DNA of 37,904 nucleotides from Myxococcales bacterium (GCA_020633515.1 JACKDM010000049.1:1-37904), one strand, 5' to 3'; shown: positions 1 to 10,415, counted from the stretch's first letter. The notes: generated by a model from the sequence alone, not told the origin. Numbers and translations: made by a program.

Positions 1-45
1 GACGACATCGACCTCCCGCTCGATCCGGCGAGGGAGGGGGACTGA
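1..45 (+). CDS. 3' end of an upstream gene (partial)
   Basis: Only the last 14 codons and the stop are in the window. The frame reads DDIDLPLDPAREGD and ends in TGA at 43-45. The last base of this stop is the first base of the next gene's ATG (TGATG overlap), which suggests translational coupling. The acidic C-terminal tail does not identify a family. Confidence 0.5.
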   Translation, partial: DDIDLPLDPAREGD

Positions 46-1133
46 TGCGGTACGCCGCGCTGGCGGCGATCATCGCCCTCGGGGCGGCGGCGGCGGGGCC
101 GGCGCTGGCGTATTCGACGGCGCTGTGCGTCGGCGAGCCGCTGCGGTGGGAGGAGCCCACCATCGACCTCGAGATCATGCCGTGCTCGGCGCCCCGCGGC
201 TCGAACCGGGCCGCCGACTTCGAGGCCGCGATCGCCGCGTGGAACGCCGTGGGTGGCATGCGCGCGATGTTCCGGGTGGCCTACGGCGCGGCGACGTGCA
301 GCGTCCGCATCAACCTGCGCAACGAGGTCGGCTACGTCGATCCGCGCTACATCGACGGCGCGCGCGGCATGACCCGCACCGTCTATGCCCGCGGCTGCCG
401 ACCGCCGGAGGAGGCGGGCGACGTCGCCGAGCGGCGGGTGATCGTCGAGGCCGACGTGCTGCTCTCGGCCGCGGCGTCGATGCAGACCGGGATCCCCGAG
501 AGCTGCGTCGACCTCTACCCCCGCGTCCGCCGACCGGTCGCGCTGCACGAGCTCGGGCATGCGCTCGGGCTGTTGCACTACGACGAGCAGGTCACCCACA
601 TGAACACCTCGGCCATGCCGGCCCGCTACTGCGGGCCGCGGGCCTACGAGCCGCACCCCGACGACCGCGCCGGCGGCCGGCACCTCTACCCCGCGCCGGG
701 CCACGCACACCGCGACGTCGCCGCGAGCCCGTTCAAGCTCGACGGCCCCAACAACGTCGTCCGGGTCATGCGCGGCGAAGAGGAGAACTGGGTCTGCCCG
801 GGCCAGGTCATCGACGCCTTCTGGTCGGCGGCCAACCTCGGCACCGAAGACACCGTCACCGACGTCTTCTTCTACATCTCGGACAACGACATCATCTCGT
901 CGCAAGACCGCCTCGCCGGGGCGGTCCGCGACGTCCGGGTGCCGGTGGGGCGCTTCATCACCGAGCGCAAGCCGATCCGGGTGCCGCCCGACCTGCCGCC
1001 GGGCGGGCCCTACTACCTCGGCTTCGTCGTCGACGCCACGAGCGACGCGTGGGAGCTGCCGGCGAGCAACAACTCGACCTACACCGACTACACGCTCTTC
1101 GTGCGCTCGCCGCGCGCCTGGCAGTGCCGCTGA
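45..1133 (+). CDS. Secreted metzincin-type metalloprotease with C-terminal CARDB domain
   Basis: The protein has 362 residues. Residues 1-22 form a hydrophobic signal peptide that ends in an Ala-rich stretch with a likely cleavage after ALA. The zinc motif HELGHALGLLH (His168, Glu169, His172, His178) is the full metzincin pattern HExxHxxGxxH, and HMNTSAM about ten residues later is a candidate Met-turn. This supports a matrixin-like or M57-like secreted protease. Residues about 225-360 look like a CARDB adhesion domain, with a region beginning NWVCPGQ, an FFYIS strand, a PPGGPYYLGFVVDA strand and the closing SNNSTY. The start overlaps the upstream stop by one base, and the gene ends 6 bases before a convergent gene. 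The substrate is unknown. Protease family assignment is firm on the motif; the exact MEROPS family is not. Confidence 0.85.
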   Translation: MRYAALAAIIALGAAAAGPALAYSTALCVGEPLRWEEPTIDLEIMPCSAPRGSNRAADFEAAIAAWNAVGGMRAMFRVAYGAATCSVRINLRNEVGYVDPRYIDGARGMTRTVYARGCRPPEEAGDVAERRVIVEADVLLSAAASMQTGIPESCVDLYPRVRRPVALHELGHALGLLHYDEQVTHMNTSAMPARYCGPRAYEPHPDDRAGGRHLYPAPGHAHRDVAASPFKLDGPNNVVRVMRGEEENWVCPGQVIDAFWSAANLGTEDTVTDVFFYISDNDIISSQDRLAGAVRDVRVPVGRFITERKPIRVPPDLPPGGPYYLGFVVDATSDAWELPASNNSTYTDYTLFVRSPRAWQCR

Positions 1134-1139
1134 CGCCGC

Positions 1140-1736
1140 TCAGCGCACGAGCAGCGCCGCCGGGATCGCCTGCACCACCGCCGCGACCACCGCCGCGACC
1201 CACGCCCGCCCGCGCCCGAGGCCATGCACCGCGCCGATCGCCTGCACCGTGCGCAGCGCCACCCAGCCGAGCGCGAGCGGCCCGGTGAAGCGCATCGCGG
1301 CGCCGAGCGCGTCGTGCCCCGCGAGCGCGAAGACCACCAGATCGGGCACCACGAACGCGCACCACAGCGGCAAGGCATAGGCGGCGCCGACCGCGCCGAG
1401 GCTCGCGGCCATCGATCCGCGCCCGCCGAGGCCCCGCGCGAGCGCGTGGGCGACGCCGGCGGTCAGCGCGGTGAGCCCGACCCACAGCGGCGCGAGGTAG
1501 AGCGCGGCGATGGCATAGTAGTCATCGGCCGCGACCGGCAGCCCGCGGGTCATCGACGGCTGGTGCCCGCCCGCGGCGAGGCACGCGGCGAGCGCGGCCC
1601 AGCTCGCGCCGAGCAGGAGCCCGCAGCCGAGCCCGAAGCGCGGCGCGGGCATGGCGGCGAGGCGGGCGAAGGCGCGCGCGGGGCGGAACAGCACCGCCGC
1701 GGCGAGCGCGGGCGTGGACGGGGATGGCTCGGACAT
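1140..1736 (-). CDS. Yip1-like multi-pass membrane protein
   Basis: The protein has 198 residues and about five hydrophobic segments (roughly residues 35-57, 75-97, 108-130, 145-165 and 175-196), separated by short Arg/Gly-rich loops. The early ARAFARLAAMPAPRFG region before the first helix resembles the start of bacterial YIP1-family proteins, in which an Arg/Pro-rich N-terminus leads into a five-helix bundle. No catalytic residues are visible. It is convergent with the protease and diverges from the gene at 1836 across about 100 bases. The ATG at 1736 is the only start that leaves a complete first helix. The family call is moderate and the function is unknown. Confidence 0.6.
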   Translation of the reverse strand: MSEPSPSTPALAAAVLFRPARAFARLAAMPAPRFGLGCGLLLGASWAALAACLAAGGHQPSMTRGLPVAADDYYAIAALYLAPLWVGLTALTAGVAHALARGLGGRGSMAASLGAVGAAYALPLWCAFVVPDLVVFALAGHDALGAAMRFTGPLALGWVALRTVQAIGAVHGLGRGRAWVAAVVAAVVQAIPAALLVR

Positions 1737-1835
1737 CCGGTGAGATTACCAGAGGTGTGGCGGCGAAGGGTCGCGCCGCGGTAGACATGGATCCGACGCG
1801 TCAGTCACCCCGGCTTCGGGACAAAGGGGGGTCCG

Positions 1836-2387
1836 GTGAGCGAACGAGAGAAGGTCGACACGCAGCGGGAAGAGGCCGAGCGCCTCGCCCAGGAAGACGC
1901 CGAGCGCGAGGCCGCCGAGCGCGCCGAAGAAGAGGCGCGCGAGAAGGAAGGCGAAGAGGAAGAAGAAGAGAAGCACCCCGAGCTCAAGAAGGCCACGCGG
2001 GGCAAGAAGTACGCGATCATGGTCAGCCCCGCGCAGCGCCTCGGCTTCGCGCTCGCCTACGCCAAGATCCCGCTCCTCCAGACGCTGGCGCCGCACGTCG
2101 TCGACTTCGACTGGCGCCCCGACGGCAGCTTCGAGCTGACCCTCGCCAAGTCGCTCACCTTCGAGGTCGGCGAGTCGACGTTGAGCTTCGACGGCTTCGT
2201 CTCCGGCATCGCCGAGCACGACGGCCTCTCCGAGCTCGAGGGCGTCACCTCGGCCACCGGCGACACCGACAACAAGGTCCTCGGCATCTCGGGCAGCAGC
2301 CAGGGCGAGCCGGTCCTGATGCTGGCGCTCGAAGGCGTGCGAAAGCCGCTCAAGGTGCCGACGCCCGACATCAACCAGACCGGCTGA
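1836..2387 (+). CDS. Hypothetical protein with highly charged N-terminal helix
   Basis: The protein has 183 residues and starts at GTG 1836 with a G-rich stretch (ggggggtcc) just upstream that can act as ribosome binding site. Residues 1-50 are almost entirely Glu, Arg, Lys, Ala and Asp and should form a long single charged helix or coiled coil. Residues 60-180 are a compact domain of alternating beta strands rich in Ser, Thr and Gly (GSFELTLAKSLTFEVG, STLSFDGFVSGI), suggesting a beta sandwich. There is no signal peptide, so it is probably cytoplasmic. I do not recognise the family. The gene converges on the oxidoreductase gene at 2418, with a GC-rich inverted repeat in between. Confidence 0.6.
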   Translation: MSEREKVDTQREEAERLAQEDAEREAAERAEEEAREKEGEEEEEEKHPELKKATRGKKYAIMVSPAQRLGFALAYAKIPLLQTLAPHVVDFDWRPDGSFELTLAKSLTFEVGESTLSFDGFVSGIAEHDGLSELEGVTSATGDTDNKVLGISGSSQGEPVLMLALEGVRKPLKVPTPDINQTG

Positions 2388-2415
2388 GCCGCGCGCTGGC
2401 GCGACGCCGCGCGGC
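2388..2415. terminator. GC-rich inverted repeat between convergent genes
   Basis: GCCGCGCG at 2388-2395 pairs perfectly with CGCGCGGC at 2408-2415 around a 12-base loop. It fills the gap between two convergent stop codons, so it could stop transcription from both sides. No T-tract follows on either strand, so a classical intrinsic terminator is not shown. Confidence 0.3.
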
Positions 2416-2417
2416 CG

Positions 2418-3449
2418 TCACCGCTGCCGCGCCAGCCACTCCGCGACGCCCTCCAAGAGCCCCGACGCCCCCTCGAACAGCGCCCCGGCGACCTGCGCTT
2501 CGTCCCGCGGCGCCGCCGCTTCGCCCGCGAAGAACGACGTCGCCGTCAACGCCGTCTCCCGCAGATCCGCGCCCCGCAGATCGGCCCCGGCGAAGTTCGC
2601 GCCCTCCAGATCGGCCCCGCGCAGATCGGCGCCGCGCAGATCGGCGCCACGCAGATCGCTCAGGCTGAAGTTCGCCCCCGCCAGATCCGCGCCCGCCAGC
2701 CGCGCGCCCCGCAGGTCGCAGTTCTTGAGCAGCAGCGCCCCGAGCGGCCGCGTCGGCGGATCCCAGCCCCGCAGATCGGCGCCGCGCACCGTCTGCCGCC
2801 GCCACCGGGCGAGCTGTTCACCGCGCCGCAGCGCCTCCAACTCACCCGGCCGCAGCGAGCCACCCACGAAGCGCTCGTCCCCCGGCCATGGATCGGCGTT
2901 GTCGTGGTAGCCATCGCTGCGCTCCCAGAACCCGAGCCGGTTCTCGGCGAGCAGCTCGATCCGCCGCACCCACTTCAGGCTCTTGTAGAAGTAGCGCCCC
3001 GGCGTCACCGCCCGCACCGGCCCGCCGTGCTCCACCGCGAGCGGCGCGCCGTCGGCCGCGTCGACGAGCCACGTCGAGCCATATGCCACCGCCAGCGGCA
3101 GGCTCGTGTCATGGTCACGCGCGCTCCATGCCACGAAGCGCACGAAGCGCGCCGCCGGCTCGACCCCCGCCGCGTCGAGCAGCGCCGCGAGCGGGATCCC
3201 ACCGAAGCGCGTGGCGCGGCGTGACCAGCGGGTGACGCAGTGGATGTCCATCACGAGCTCGCGGCGAGACAGCGCCTGCCAGTCATCCCACCGCAGCGTG
3301 CGCGGATGGCTGACCCGACCGTCGATCGTCAGCGACCATGTCGCGGGATCGAGCGCCTCGGGTGATGGCATGCGCTCACCCACCACCGGGAACTTCGCCG
3401 TCGCGATCTGATCCGGCGGCAGCCAGTCATCACCGTTGCGATCACTCAT
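2418..3449 (-). CDS. Sulfite-oxidase-family molybdopterin oxidoreductase fused to pentapeptide repeats
   Basis: The protein has 343 residues. Residues 15-175 match the oxidoreductase molybdopterin-binding domain: PATWSLTIDGRV, then DIHCVTRWS with Cys71 as the expected molybdenum ligand, EHGGPVRAV, and GRYFYKSLKWVRRIEL. The C-terminal part (about 220-300) is a run of pentapeptides (DLRGA, DLAGA, NFSLS, DLRGA x3, DLEGA, NFAGA, DLRGA) that should fold into a short right-handed beta-helix. A sulfite-oxidase/MsrP-like domain fused to pentapeptides is unusual. There is no Tat signal, so it is predicted cytoplasmic. The ATG at 3449 overlaps the upstream HIRAN gene's stop (ATGA), which decides the start over an upstream in-frame codon. 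The substrate is unknown. Confidence 0.85.
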   Translation of the reverse strand: MSDRNGDDWLPPDQIATAKFPVVGERMPSPEALDPATWSLTIDGRVSHPRTLRWDDWQALSRRELVMDIHCVTRWSRRATRFGGIPLAALLDAAGVEPAARFVRFVAWSARDHDTSLPLAVAYGSTWLVDAADGAPLAVEHGGPVRAVTPGRYFYKSLKWVRRIELLAENRLGFWERSDGYHDNADPWPGDERFVGGSLRPGELEALRRGEQLARWRRQTVRGADLRGWDPPTRPLGALLLKNCDLRGARLAGADLAGANFSLSDLRGADLRGADLRGADLEGANFAGADLRGADLRETALTATSFFAGEAAAPRDEAQVAGALFEGASGLLEGVAEWLARQR

Positions 3450-4255
3450 ACCCCGGCGACTGCTGCCCAATCCTCTGCGACCTCGGCCAGCGGTTGATGC
3501 TGCGTGGTCGCGAGGCAGACGAAGCTCGGCGGCCACGGGGCGTCGAGCACGCAGAGCAACTGTCGGTGCGAGGGCGCGCGCTCGCTGTTGTTCTGGAGCA
3601 CTCGGGCGGTGATCCGAGCGCCGCGGGCCCGCAAGAGGGTCAGATCGGCGGCGTGGTACCGAGGCACGTAGCCGACATGATGCCCATCCACGGTGTCGAG
3701 GCGATGGGCATGGGGGTCGTTGACATTGTCGCTCTCGGGCACGACGCAGAGCGCGTCGCCGGGCACGAGCCGGGAGGCCTCGGCCTGATCGGCCGCCGTT
3801 TGAAATCGGAGGCCGGCCGCGAAGCAGACCACGCGGAATCGTTGCCCCTCGGGCGTCTCGACCGGCAACGGTCGCGGATAGACCCGAAAATAATCGGTCG
3901 CTCGATAACCCTGACTGCGCGCGAGGAAATCGAGTGGCTCCGGCGGCTGAGTGAACCCGAGCTGTTCGATGAACATGGCATAGTCGGGGCGGCTCGGGCG
4001 CATCAGACGATTCTTGAACAGCGGGAAGAGCTCGCGATCGACATATCGAGCCGTCGGATCGGGGAACCCCGGGATCGGTCTCATCCCCGCTTCGTCGTGC
4101 GCTTGCTCGAAGCCAGCCGTGTACTCGAAGCAGTAACCCGCCTCGACGCGCAGGAGGCGCCCGACCGTGTACCAGCGCGCGATCGGATCGGGCGCGCGCC
4201 AGGCAAGAAAGAGCTCCCGCACGGGGTCGGCGGAGGTTGTCTGCACGTCAATCAC
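3446..4255 (-). CDS. HIRAN-domain protein with HipA-N-subdomain-like N-terminus
   Basis: The protein has 269 residues when started at GTG 4255, which overlaps the end of the HipA-like kinase gene by 8 bases (GTGATTGA). No better start occurs downstream before the conserved region. Residues 14-127 (LFLAWRAP, RWYTVGRLL, GYCFEYTAGFEQA, LFPLFKNRLM, ARSQGYRATDYFRVYP) resemble the small N-terminal subdomain of HipA kinases: V-G-x-L, then Y-x-F-x-Y, then a short-loop F-P-x-F. Residues about 137-228 are a HIRAN domain, with VPGDALCVVPESDNVNDPHA followed by HHVGYVPRYHAADL. In eukaryotic HLTF the HIRAN domain binds DNA 3' ends. With the upstream kinase it looks like a split HipA with an added nucleic-acid-sensing domain. 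Antitoxin or regulatory function is inference. Confidence 0.8.
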   Translation of the reverse strand: MIDVQTTSADPVRELFLAWRAPDPIARWYTVGRLLRVEAGYCFEYTAGFEQAHDEAGMRPIPGFPDPTARYVDRELFPLFKNRLMRPSRPDYAMFIEQLGFTQPPEPLDFLARSQGYRATDYFRVYPRPLPVETPEGQRFRVVCFAAGLRFQTAADQAEASRLVPGDALCVVPESDNVNDPHAHRLDTVDGHHVGYVPRYHAADLTLLRARGARITARVLQNNSERAPSHRQLLCVLDAPWPPSFVCLATTQHQPLAEVAEDWAAVAGV

Positions 4256-5177
4256 GCTCGAGCCGTTGACGGTTGATCTCCAGGATACGGCTCGCGAGAG
4301 CACGGTTCCACCCATTGATGTGCGATGCCGGTACCCGATCGAGGCAAAACGCGACCTCGCGCGCATCGAGGCTGCGCAGGCGGTAGAGCCACGTCCGCGC
4401 CGCGCCGGCTTCCAACCTCGCCGCCCGATGCCACGCGTCGATGGGATGCAGCGGGCGCCGGCCGGGTGAGTCTCCGAGCGCGTAGAAGGGCGAGCGAGCC
4501 CGCGCCAGATAGGCATCGACTTGCTGTCGCGTGTCGCGGGTCTGCAACCGGAGGCGCGCTTGCTCTGGTCTCAACTCACGACCCAGGCTCGTCGCATGGT
4601 CGAACGTCGGCGCGAGCCAGCGACCCGACGCTGACTCGACGAGGCCCCAGTTCTCGTGGTGGCGGTCGGTGTTGCCGATCCAGGCGTCGAAGAGCAGGTA
4701 GCCCACGAAGAGCTCGCGGGCTGCGCCCCCCGGCGGATCCGGCGCGTCCAGACCGGTGATGACATGCATCACCCGCTCGACCGAGTAGTCGTAGACTCTC
4801 CAGACGCCGTCGCGCGTGTAGGTCTCGTCGCTGCTGTAGAGCTTCTCGTTGCCATGCACGAGGGCTTCCCCGTCGCGGAGGAACGAATAGGAGATGACAC
4901 CCCGGACGATCTCACCCTGCTCACCGAGACACGTCGCGAGATCATAGCGCGCGTGGGGCAGCCCGAGCAGGCGCGCGAGCTCTGCTGCGACGCGCTCCGA
5001 CCAATCCTCGCCCGTGTCCGGACGGATCCGCTTGAACAGGTTCCTCGGTGCATTGCGCGCATCGGCGCCTTGCTCGGAGAACCAGAACTTCGGTTTGCTG
5101 CCGAGCGTCTCCTCGTGCTTGATGACATCGTCCGGCACCCGCCGGATGTCATATGGCGCGTGCTCCGCGGCGATCAC
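4248..5177 (-). CDS. HipA-like serine/threonine kinase (kinase part only)
   Basis: The protein has 309 residues. It has the HipA-type kinase signatures: LFKRIRP with candidate ATP lysine Lys49, [10 protein letters not shown] with catalytic Asp171 and Asn176, and [11 protein letters not shown] with metal-binding Asp193. E. coli HipA has the equivalent GATDGHAKN and FYDI. At about 310 residues it is shorter than HipA (about 440) and lacks the N-subdomain, which appears to be encoded by the next gene. It starts at GTG 5177, overlapping the mutase stop by 4 bases (GTGA). No HipB-like helix-turn-helix partner is nearby. GC content here looks about ten points lower than in the mutase gene, consistent with acquisition. 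Its kinase target is unknown. Confidence 0.8.
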   Translation of the reverse strand: MIAAEHAPYDIRRVPDDVIKHEETLGSKPKFWFSEQGADARNAPRNLFKRIRPDTGEDWSERVAAELARLLGLPHARYDLATCLGEQGEIVRGVISYSFLRDGEALVHGNEKLYSSDETYTRDGVWRVYDYSVERVMHVITGLDAPDPPGGAARELFVGYLLFDAWIGNTDRHHENWGLVESASGRWLAPTFDHATSLGRELRPEQARLRLQTRDTRQQVDAYLARARSPFYALGDSPGRRPLHPIDAWHRAARLEAGAARTWLYRLRSLDAREVAFCLDRVPASHINGWNRALASRILEINRQRLERD

Positions 5178-6817
5178 AAGAAGATCGGCTCCTGATACCG
5201 CCGGAACACCGTCTCCAACGCCCCGCAGATCTCACCGACCGTCAACCCGGCCTCGACCGCGCCGACGATCGATCCCATCAGGTTGGCGTCGCCCTTCGCC
5301 GCGTCGACGAGCGCCTGCCGCTCGCGCTCGACGAGCCCCGCCGGCCGCTTCGCGCGGTAGGCGCGCAGCCGCTCGACCTGCGCGCGCTCGAGCTCGGGGT
5401 CGACCTTGAGCACCTCGACGTGGGTCTTCTCGGCCTCGGTGAAGCGGTTCTGCCCGACGACGACCGCGTCGCCCTTCTCCACGTCGAGCTGGTAGCGATA
5501 GGCCGCGTCCTGGATCTCGCGCTGCACGAAGCCTTCTTCGATCGCCGGGATCATGCCCCCGATCTCGTCGATGCGCGCGATGTAGGCGAGCGCGTGCGCT
5601 TCGAGCGCGTCGGTGAGCATCTCGATGGCATGGCTGCCACCGAGCGGATCGACGAAGTCAGCCACCCCGCTCTCGTATGCGATCACCTGCTGGGTGCGCA
5701 GCGCGAGCCGCGCCGCCTCGGGCGTCGGCAGCCCGAGCGCCTCGTCGCGCCCGTTGGTGTGCAGGCTCTGGGTGCCACCGAGCACCGCGGCGAGCGCTTG
5801 CAGGGTCACCCGCACGACGTTGTTGTCGATCTGCTGCGCGGTCAGCGTCGAGCCCGCCGTCTGGGTGTGGAACCGCAGCATGCAGCTCGCGTCGCGCTTC
5901 GCGCCGAAGCGCTCGCGCATGATGCGCGCCCACATGCGCCGCGCCGCGCGGAACTTGGCGATCTCTTCGAGGAAGTGGTTGTGCGCGTTGAAGAAGAACG
6001 ACAGCCGCGGCCCGAAGGTGTCGACGTCGAGCCCGGCTTTGATCGCGGCGTCGACGTACGCGATGCCATCGGCGAGGGTGAACGCGAGCTCCTGCGCGGC
6101 GGTGCTGCCCGCCTCGCGGATGTGATAGCCGCTGATGCTGATCGTGTTGAACTGCGGGGTGTTGGCCGCGCACCACGCGAAGGTGTCGGTGATGAGTCGC
6201 ATCGACGGCCGCGGCGGGAAGATGTAGGTGCCGCGGGCGATGTACTCCTTGAGGATGTCATTCTGGATGGTGCCTTGCACCGCCGCTGATGGCACGCCCT
6301 GCCGGCTGGCGACCGCGCAGTACATCGCGAGCAGCACGCTCGCCGGGGCGTTGATCGTCATCGACGTCGAGACGCGGTCGAGCGGGATCTGATCGAAGAG
6401 CACCGCCATGTCATCGACGCTGTCGATCGCGACGCCGACCTTGCCGACCTCGCCGAGGCAGCGCGGGTCGTCGCTGTCCATGCCCATCTGGGTCGGCAGG
6501 TCGAACGCGACGCTGAGGCCGGTCGTGCCTTGCGAGAGCAGGTAGCGATAGCGCTCGTTCGACGCCTGGGCGGTCCCGAAGCCGGCGTACTGGCGCATCG
6601 TCCAGTGCCGGCTGCGGTACATCGTCGGCTGCACGCCGCGGGTGAAGGGATAGACCCCGGGCAGCCCGAGGCGGGGATCGTCCTCGCCGCTCGCCGGCCG
6701 CTGCACCGGGCCGATCTCGATGCCGCTCGAGGTCTCGAAGCGCTCGCGCCGCTCGGGGACCTTGGCCCGCGCCTTGGCGAGCGTCACGTCGCGCCACTTC
6801 TGCCAGGCGTCGCTCAC
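5174..6817 (-). CDS. Methylmalonyl-CoA mutase, catalytic (alpha/large) chain without B12 domain
   Basis: The protein has 547 residues. It covers the TIM-barrel substrate domain: [73 protein letters not shown] and [15 protein letters not shown]. Tyr77 in RQYAGF and Arg195 in ARGTYIF correspond to Tyr89 and Arg207 of the Propionibacterium enzyme. These select methylmalonyl-CoA; isobutyryl-CoA mutases have Phe and Gln there. His232 is the active-site GYH histidine. The protein ends near IFL without the C-terminal cobalamin-binding domain, so a separate small subunit is needed and is not in the window. The GTG start at 6817 overlaps the carrier-protein stop by 4 bases. It interconverts methylmalonyl-CoA and succinyl-CoA. 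Confidence 0.95.
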   Translation of the reverse strand: MSDAWQKWRDVTLAKARAKVPERRERFETSSGIEIGPVQRPASGEDDPRLGLPGVYPFTRGVQPTMYRSRHWTMRQYAGFGTAQASNERYRYLLSQGTTGLSVAFDLPTQMGMDSDDPRCLGEVGKVGVAIDSVDDMAVLFDQIPLDRVSTSMTINAPASVLLAMYCAVASRQGVPSAAVQGTIQNDILKEYIARGTYIFPPRPSMRLITDTFAWCAANTPQFNTISISGYHIREAGSTAAQELAFTLADGIAYVDAAIKAGLDVDTFGPRLSFFFNAHNHFLEEIAKFRAARRMWARIMRERFGAKRDASCMLRFHTQTAGSTLTAQQIDNNVVRVTLQALAAVLGGTQSLHTNGRDEALGLPTPEAARLALRTQQVIAYESGVADFVDPLGGSHAIEMLTDALEAHALAYIARIDEIGGMIPAIEEGFVQREIQDAAYRYQLDVEKGDAVVVGQNRFTEAEKTHVEVLKVDPELERAQVERLRAYRAKRPAGLVERERQALVDAAKGDANLMGSIVGAVEAGLTVGEICGALETVFRRYQEPIFL

Positions 6818-7338
6818 TTCGCCGCCTCCGCGCGCGCGAGGGTGACGAGCTCGGCGTTGCCGTCGACCCGGTCACCGGCGGCGACGTGCACCGCCGCCAC
6901 GACGCCGTCGACCTCGGCGCGCAGCTCGTTCTCCATCTTCATCGCCTCGACGATCACCACGCCCTGCCCGACCCGCACCGCGTCGCCGGGCTTGACGAGC
7001 ACCGTGACGACGCGGCCGGGCATCGGCGAGCGCACCACGCCCGCCCCGCCGCCGGAACCCCCGGGGCCGCCCTTGGCCCGCCGCCGCGCCGCGCGCGCGT
7101 CGAGCACCGTCAGCGCGCCGTCGAGCCCGCCGTGCTGCGCGTGCGATCCCTCGCCGCGCGCGCCGAGGCTCACCGCGTGGCTCGCCGTCCCGGCGATGAG
7201 GTGCACGAGCCCGCCGTCGACGGTCGCGTCGACCGTGCGCGCCTCGCCGTCGCCGATCTTGACCCGGTAGCGGCCGGCGCCGAGGGCGTCGACCTCGACG
7301 GGGATGCTCTGGCCGTCGTGTTCGAGGGTGTAGCGCAT
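6814..7338 (-). CDS. Biotin carboxyl carrier protein of an acyl-CoA carboxylase
   Basis: The protein has 174 residues. Residues 1-80 form a beta-rich interaction domain, followed by an Arg/Ala and Gly-rich linker (82-100). Residues 101-168 are a biotinyl domain with SPMPGRV and EAMKMEN, placing the biotinylated lysine at Lys134. The gene follows the biotin carboxylase after 3 bases and overlaps the mutase start by 4. The same three-gene order suggests it serves propionyl-CoA carboxylation, making the substrate of the mutase after epimerisation. No carboxyltransferase subunit or epimerase is visible in this window, so the carboxylase would need a partner encoded elsewhere. Confidence 0.93.
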   Translation of the reverse strand: MRYTLEHDGQSIPVEVDALGAGRYRVKIGDGEARTVDATVDGGLVHLIAGTASHAVSLGARGEGSHAQHGGLDGALTVLDARAARRRAKGGPGGSGGGAGVVRSPMPGRVVTVLVKPGDAVRVGQGVVIVEAMKMENELRAEVDGVVAAVHVAAGDRVDGNAELVTLARAEAAK

Positions 7339-7341
7339 CGC

Positions 7342-8838
<1,497 letters not shown>

Positions 8839-8902
8839 GGTCAAGGCTCCAGTGTGAGAGCGACGGCTGGAAGCTATCAGATCGGCCGCGAAAAACGAGC
8901 CA

Positions 8903-10357
8903 TCAGCCGGCGGCGCGATCGGTGCGGCGCGCGTGCAGCGCGAGCACGTCACTGATGCAGCCGGTGAGCTTGCGCGCCATCGGCAGATGCAGGAACTCGT
9001 TGGGGCCGTGGGCGTTCGAGCCGGGGCCGAGCACGCCGGTGATCACGAACTGCGCGGCGGGGAACTTCTCGCCGAGCATGCCCATGAACGGGATCGTGCC
9101 GCCCTCGCCCATGTACATCGCCGGCCGGTCGAACCAGCCCTGCGAGGCGGCGTCGAGCGCGTCGGCGAGCCAGCGCGCGGTCGGCGGCGCGTTCCAGCCG
9201 TCGGCGCCGCCGCCGTTGAAGCTCACCTTCGCGCCGTAGGGCACCTCGGTCGTCAGCGCCGCGCGCAGCTCGGCGAGCGCCGCGTTCGCGTCGACCCGCG
9301 GCGGGATCCGCAGGCTCAGCCGCAGCGCGGTGTAGGGCCGCAGCACGTTGCCCGCGTCGGCGATCGGCGGCAGCCCGTCGGCGCCGGTGACCGAGAGCGT
9401 CGGCCGCCAGGTGCGGTTGAGGATCGCCTCGGCGACGTCGTCGGTCATCGGCCGCGCGCCGTCGACCCAGGGGAAGCGCCCGACCGCGACCTCACCGAGC
9501 GTCGCCGCCGCCGCGCGCGCCTCGTGCACCCGCGCCTCGGGGATGGTGGTGTGAAACGCGGCGAGCTTGACGTGCCCGCTCGCCGCGTCCTCGACCCGCT
9601 CGATGAGCTGCCGCGCGATGCGGAAGCTCGACGGCACCACGCCGCTCGCGTCGCCGCTGTGCACGCCCTCGCGGAGGATGTCGACCCGCAGCGTGCCGGC
9701 GACGAGACCACGCAGCGAGGTGGTGCACCACATCTGATCGTAGTTGCCGCAGCCCGAGTCGAGGCAGACGACGAGGTCGGGCGCGCCGAGGCGCTCGGCG
9801 AGGTGGTCGATGTAGGCCGGCAGGTCGTAGCTGCCGCTCTCTTCGCAGGTCTCGATGAGGATGGTGCAGCGCGCGTGGGGCAGCCCCTGCGCGCGGAGCG
9901 CGTTGATCGCGGCGAGCGAGGCGAAGACCGCGTAGCCGTCGTCGGCGCCGCCGCGGCCATAGAGCTTCTCGTCGCGGATGACCGGGACCCACGGCCCGAG
10001 CCCGTCGGCCCAGCCGGTCATCTCGGGCTGCTTGTCGAGGTGCCCGTAGAGCAGCACGGTGCCGGGCGCGCCGGTGCCCGGGATCTCGACGAGCAGCACC
10101 GGGGTGCGCTTCTCGAGCCGCACGACCTCGATCGTCGCGTCGGCGGGCGCGTGCGCGCGGACCCACTTCTCGGCGAGCGCGACCGCGTCGGCCATGTAGC
10201 CGTGCGCGTCCCACGCGGCGTCGAAGTTCGGGGATTTGTTGGGGATCTTGACGTACTCCACCAGGGTCGGGGTGATGGAGTCGCGCCACAGCTCGTCGAT
10301 GTAGCGGCGGGCGCGCTGGGCGTCGAGGCCGCTCTGCGGGAGGGTGTCGGTCTTCAT
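8903..10357 (-). CDS. M20-family metallopeptidase / dipeptidase
   Basis: The protein has 484 residues. M20 di-zinc features are present: LLYGHLDKQPEMTGW (His106, Asp108), YGRGGADDGYA (Asp139), ETCEESGS (Glu172/Glu173, base and metal ligand), CLDSGCGNYDQ, and a late NAHGPNE histidine. REGVHSGDASGVVPSS in the middle belongs to the lid/dimerisation domain. This is the carnosinase/CNDP-like branch that cleaves small peptides or N-acyl amino acids. There is no signal peptide, so it is cytoplasmic. The start at ATG 10357 is chosen because the upstream in-frame sequence is low-complexity. There is no ribosome binding site, and TATGAT lies 7 bases before this ATG, so a leaderless transcript is possible. 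Confidence 0.92.
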   Translation of the reverse strand: MKTDTLPQSGLDAQRARRYIDELWRDSITPTLVEYVKIPNKSPNFDAAWDAHGYMADAVALAEKWVRAHAPADATIEVVRLEKRTPVLLVEIPGTGAPGTVLLYGHLDKQPEMTGWADGLGPWVPVIRDEKLYGRGGADDGYAVFASLAAINALRAQGLPHARCTILIETCEESGSYDLPAYIDHLAERLGAPDLVVCLDSGCGNYDQMWCTTSLRGLVAGTLRVDILREGVHSGDASGVVPSSFRIARQLIERVEDAASGHVKLAAFHTTIPEARVHEARAAAATLGEVAVGRFPWVDGARPMTDDVAEAILNRTWRPTLSVTGADGLPPIADAGNVLRPYTALRLSLRIPPRVDANAALAELRAALTTEVPYGAKVSFNGGGADGWNAPPTARWLADALDAASQGWFDRPAMYMGEGGTIPFMGMLGEKFPAAQFVITGVLGPGSNAHGPNEFLHLPMARKLTGCISDVLALHARRTDRAAG

Positions 10358-10415
10358 GGCGCGCATCATACGCGCCGCGGGCGGCGGGCGCACCTGCCGC
10401 GTAGGGCGGGGAGCG

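Noticed and set aside
3450..3536. Longer start of the molybdoenzyme
   Set aside because: The extra 29 residues lie inside the HIRAN gene and look random; ATG 3449 gives an ATGA overlap.
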